Positions 23,025 through 24,857 of a stretch of 24,857 nucleotides of DNA are shown in pieces (the first letter of the stretch is position 1; each line of letters begins with the position of its first letter). A model generated the notes under the pieces. That model ran no database searches, was not told the DNA's origin, and was given only the letters and a program-made list of their open reading frames with translations. The stretch comes from an uncultured Chitinophagales bacterium. Its GTDB lineage: Bacteria; Bacteroidota; Bacteroidia; Chitinophagales; Chitinophagaceae. The stretch spans positions 1-24,857 of the forward strand of contig CAMPIQ010000041.1 of the NCBI GenBank assembly GCA_946886475.1, written 5' to 3'. A program made the translations under genes and the position numbers.

Positions 23025-23420
23025 TCAGCTGAAAGTTTCCAGTTGCCTGATCACCTGCTGCCATTCAGCCTGTGTATCTGGTTTGGTAAGGAAAAGCGAA
23101 GCGCCTAATTTTTTACAAACTTCTATATCCAGTTTACTGGAAGATGAGGTAAGAATAGCTACAGGTATATGTTTATAAGCTGGTTCCGATTTTAATAATT
23201 TAAGCGTTTGTTTTCCATCCAGGGCAGGCATGTTCATATCAAGCACAATAAGTGAAGGATAATTGCCATCCATTATATTTTGAAGAAATTTCATTACTTC
23301 CTTTCCACTTTCCAAAAATTTGAAATTCAAACTGCTGTTTATTTTTTTACACGCTTCGTTGATCCAGGTTTTATCATCAATATCATCGTCAGCGTACAGG
23401 ATCATTTTCGGGTGGTTCAC
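23025..23420 (-). CDS. Single-domain response regulator (CheY-like receiver)
   Basis: A 131-residue protein consisting only of a receiver domain. The acidic pocket is Asp11-Asp12 (in YADDDIDD), the phosphoacceptor is Asp61 (LIVLDMNMP), the switch Thr is Thr91 (ILTSSSS) and the conserved Lys is Lys113 (LTKPD). It has no DNA-binding or enzymatic output domain, so it would act by protein contacts or in a phosphorelay. The start is either GTG at 23420 or ATG at 23405; neither has a clear ribosome binding site. No histidine kinase is in the window, so it is an orphan. Its stop codon abuts that of the ABC exporter gene with no bases between. Confidence 0.92.
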   Translation of the reverse strand: MNHPKMILYADDDIDDKTWINEACKKINSSLNFKFLESGKEVMKFLQNIMDGNYPSLIVLDMNMPALDGKQTLKLLKSEPAYKHIPVAILTSSSSKLDIEVCKKLGASLFLTKPDTQAEWQQVIRQLETFS

Positions 23421-23501
23421 GGTTGCAGGTTTTACTGTTTGAAATTTATCAGGAAAACAAGTTCATACATTTCTCTTAAATGAAATGGTTATTTAAGTTA
23501 A

Positions 23502-23524
23502 GATACTGAATCGAGGTTAGTATC
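23502..23524. other. Short inverted repeat upstream of the response regulator
   Basis: GATACT (23502-23507) pairs with AGTATC (23519-23524) with an 11-base spacer, about 80 bases before the response-regulator start. It could be an operator-like dyad or chance. Apart from this and the heptad array at 23592-23632 I see nothing in the gap 23421-23643. Confidence 0.2.
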
Positions 23525-23591
23525 AATTCCTGCTACTATTTATTCTGCCATCTATACGTTCACAGGTAATTTTAAATGTTGGGTGGATCTG

Positions 23592-23632
23592 AAAATTCTA
23601 AATTCAACATTCCTTGTTCTTGTTCGATATTC
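23592..23632. repeat. Heptad array after the thiolase gene
   Basis: Six units ending in TTC follow each other: AAAATTC, TAAATTC, AACATTC, CTTGTTC, TTGTTC (six bases) and GATATTC. The TTC spacing is 7, 7, 7, 6, 7. Seen on the other strand it is a GAAnnnn array. It lies 11 bases past the thiolase stop codon. The unit differs from the GTTCAAA-type unit of the other two intergenic elements but has the same period. Confidence 0.5.
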
Positions 23633-23643
23633 CCCTTCTTACT

Positions 23644-24822
23644 CTAGTCAAATCTTTCAATGATACCAGCAATGCCCTGTCCACCCCCTACGCAGGCGGT
23701 TACCATTCCATATTTTTTACCAGTTCTTTTCAGATCACTTAAAACCTGGATGGTGAGTTTTGCTCCGGTGCATCCAAGTGGATGTCCCAGTGCAATGGCG
23801 CCCCCATTTGGATTCACTTTTTCAGGATCCAGGCCGGCTTCCCTGATCACAGCAATGGATTGTGATGCAAATGCCTCATTTAATTCAATAGTATCGATCT
23901 GGCTAAGGTTCATGCTGGCCTGCTTTAATACTTTGGGGATGGCTGCAACCGGTCCAATACCCATGATCCTTGGGTCTACGCCTGCCGAGGCACAGGCAAC
24001 GAGCCTTCCAATAGGTTTCAAACCTAACTGGTTTACCAGCTTTTCACTCATCACAATTACAAATGCTGCTCCATCGCTGGTTTGTGAAGAGTTCCCTGCA
24101 GTAACTACTCCCCCTGCGGCAAAAGCTGGTTTAAGTTTAGACAGCACTTCAATTGAGGTATCGGCGCGGGGTCCTTCATCAGTATCGATAATGTTACTTC
24201 TTTTTTGTTTTTTACTTTTTTCATCCAGATATACTTCTTCAACATGCATTGGAAGTATACCTTCCCTGAACAGGCCGTTATTAATGGCATTGAGTGCTTT
24301 GCGATGAGAATGATATGAAAATTCATCCTGTTCTTCACGGCTTACCTTAAAATCTGTTGCTACGGCTTCCGCAGTTAAACCCATACTGAGATAATAATCA
24401 GGTTCATCCTTTGCTATGGAATAAGCAGGCACTGTTTTCCAGCCTGCGGTAGGCACCATGCTCATACTTTCCGTGCCGCCGGCAATAATGCAATCAGCCA
24501 TTCCCATCCTGATTTTGGCAGTAGCAATAGAAATGGTTTCAAGCCCTGAAGCACAATAACGGTTTACCGTCATGCCAGGGGTGTCATAACCTATCGCTCT
24601 TGCGGCAATGATCCGGCCCACCTGTAATCCCTGTTCGGCTTCCGGAACGGCGTTGCCTACTATCACATCATCAATTAATTGTTTATCGAGCTGGGGAACT
24701 GAAGCCAGTAATCCTTTTATGAGGTCAATGGCCAGGTCATCGGGACGGTAAAAACGGAATCCCCCTCTTTTTGCTTTGCCAACTGCAGTTCTGTAACCGG
24801 CTACTATATATGCTTCCTGCAT
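23644..24822 (-). CDS. Thiolase (acetyl-CoA C-acyltransferase)
   Basis: Thiolytic enzyme of fatty acid beta-oxidation or a related acyl-CoA pathway. The 392-residue product has all thiolase landmarks: nucleophilic Cys90 in NRYCASGLETI, the NEAFA motif (315-319), His347 in GGAIALGHPLGCTGAKL and Cys377 in TACVGGGQGIAGI near the C-terminus. The N-terminus MQEAYIVAGYRTAVGK is complete and length is typical. The form fits a degradative FadA-like thiolase, which usually follows a multifunctional FadB-like gene; the upstream region is beyond the window edge, so this cannot be checked. A biosynthetic acetoacetyl-CoA thiolase remains possible. A 7-bp-periodic repeat array follows the stop codon. Confidence 0.95.
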   Translation of the reverse strand: MQEAYIVAGYRTAVGKAKRGGFRFYRPDDLAIDLIKGLLASVPQLDKQLIDDVIVGNAVPEAEQGLQVGRIIAARAIGYDTPGMTVNRYCASGLETISIATAKIRMGMADCIIAGGTESMSMVPTAGWKTVPAYSIAKDEPDYYLSMGLTAEAVATDFKVSREEQDEFSYHSHRKALNAINNGLFREGILPMHVEEVYLDEKSKKQKRSNIIDTDEGPRADTSIEVLSKLKPAFAAGGVVTAGNSSQTSDGAAFVIVMSEKLVNQLGLKPIGRLVACASAGVDPRIMGIGPVAAIPKVLKQASMNLSQIDTIELNEAFASQSIAVIREAGLDPEKVNPNGGAIALGHPLGCTGAKLTIQVLSDLKRTGKKYGMVTACVGGGQGIAGIIERFD

Positions 24823-24857
24823 AAAAATGAAGTTTGGATAAATATTAGTAATAAATA

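Noticed and set aside
23660..24307. 215-codon frame antisense to the thiolase gene
   Set aside because: The thiolase on the other strand has all catalytic motifs; the antisense frame is rich in Pro, Ser and Ala in a pattern typical of a shadow frame.

Overview
The window looks like chromosomal sequence from a member of the phylum Bacteroidota, most likely of the Chitinophagaceae type. Supporting signs are a PorT-family type IX secretion gene beside a menaquinone methyltransferase gene, a secreted metalloprotease with a C-terminal type IX sorting domain, a TlpA-like thioredoxin with an N-terminal DUF4369-type region, the order pheT - small coiled-coil gene - zapA, promoter-like TAnnTTTG boxes of the Bacteroidota sigma-A type, and few Shine-Dalgarno sequences. 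I see no rRNA, tRNA, CRISPR array, transposase, integrase or phage gene. No gene-free stretch exceeds 300 bases.

Layout. Positions 1-6250 hold housekeeping genes: rny (RNase Y) on the minus strand, a TlpA-like thioredoxin on the plus strand, and a minus-strand pheT / coiled-coil / zapA unit. Positions 6400-9790 hold porT and ubiE (minus, overlapping), the divergent GTPase gene engB, two small envelope proteins and a YkuK-like RNase H fold protein. Positions 9890-12520 hold a T9SS-exported metzincin protease, a small secreted protein just upstream of it, and a CoA-binding protein. Positions 12556-16322 hold the main accessory locus: four overlapping minus-strand genes read in the order UbiA prenyltransferase, type III polyketide synthase, class I methyltransferase, flavoprotein of the geranylgeranyl reductase type. 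Positions 16400-24857 hold a secreted metallophosphoesterase fused to a PQQ-like beta-propeller, a 54-residue lipoprotein, a YifB/ComM AAA+ ATPase, an orphan 226-residue protein, an ABC exporter, a single-domain response regulator and a thiolase.

How the genes work together. The four-gene operon is best read as a biosynthetic pathway for a lipid-like polyketide: the synthase would make an alkylresorcinol or pyrone, the methyltransferase and flavoprotein would tailor it, and the UbiA enzyme would prenylate it. PorT and the metalloprotease represent the machinery and a cargo of the same secretion system. UbiE points to menaquinone respiration.

Non-coding structure. Two intergenic regions (7881-8055 and 20219-20376) look like copies of one dispersed element: each is bounded by inverted arrays of a 7-bp unit and they share short internal motifs. 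A third, different 7-bp-periodic array follows the thiolase gene. Several genes have a promoter -7 box only 3-6 bases before the start codon, which predicts leaderless mRNAs.
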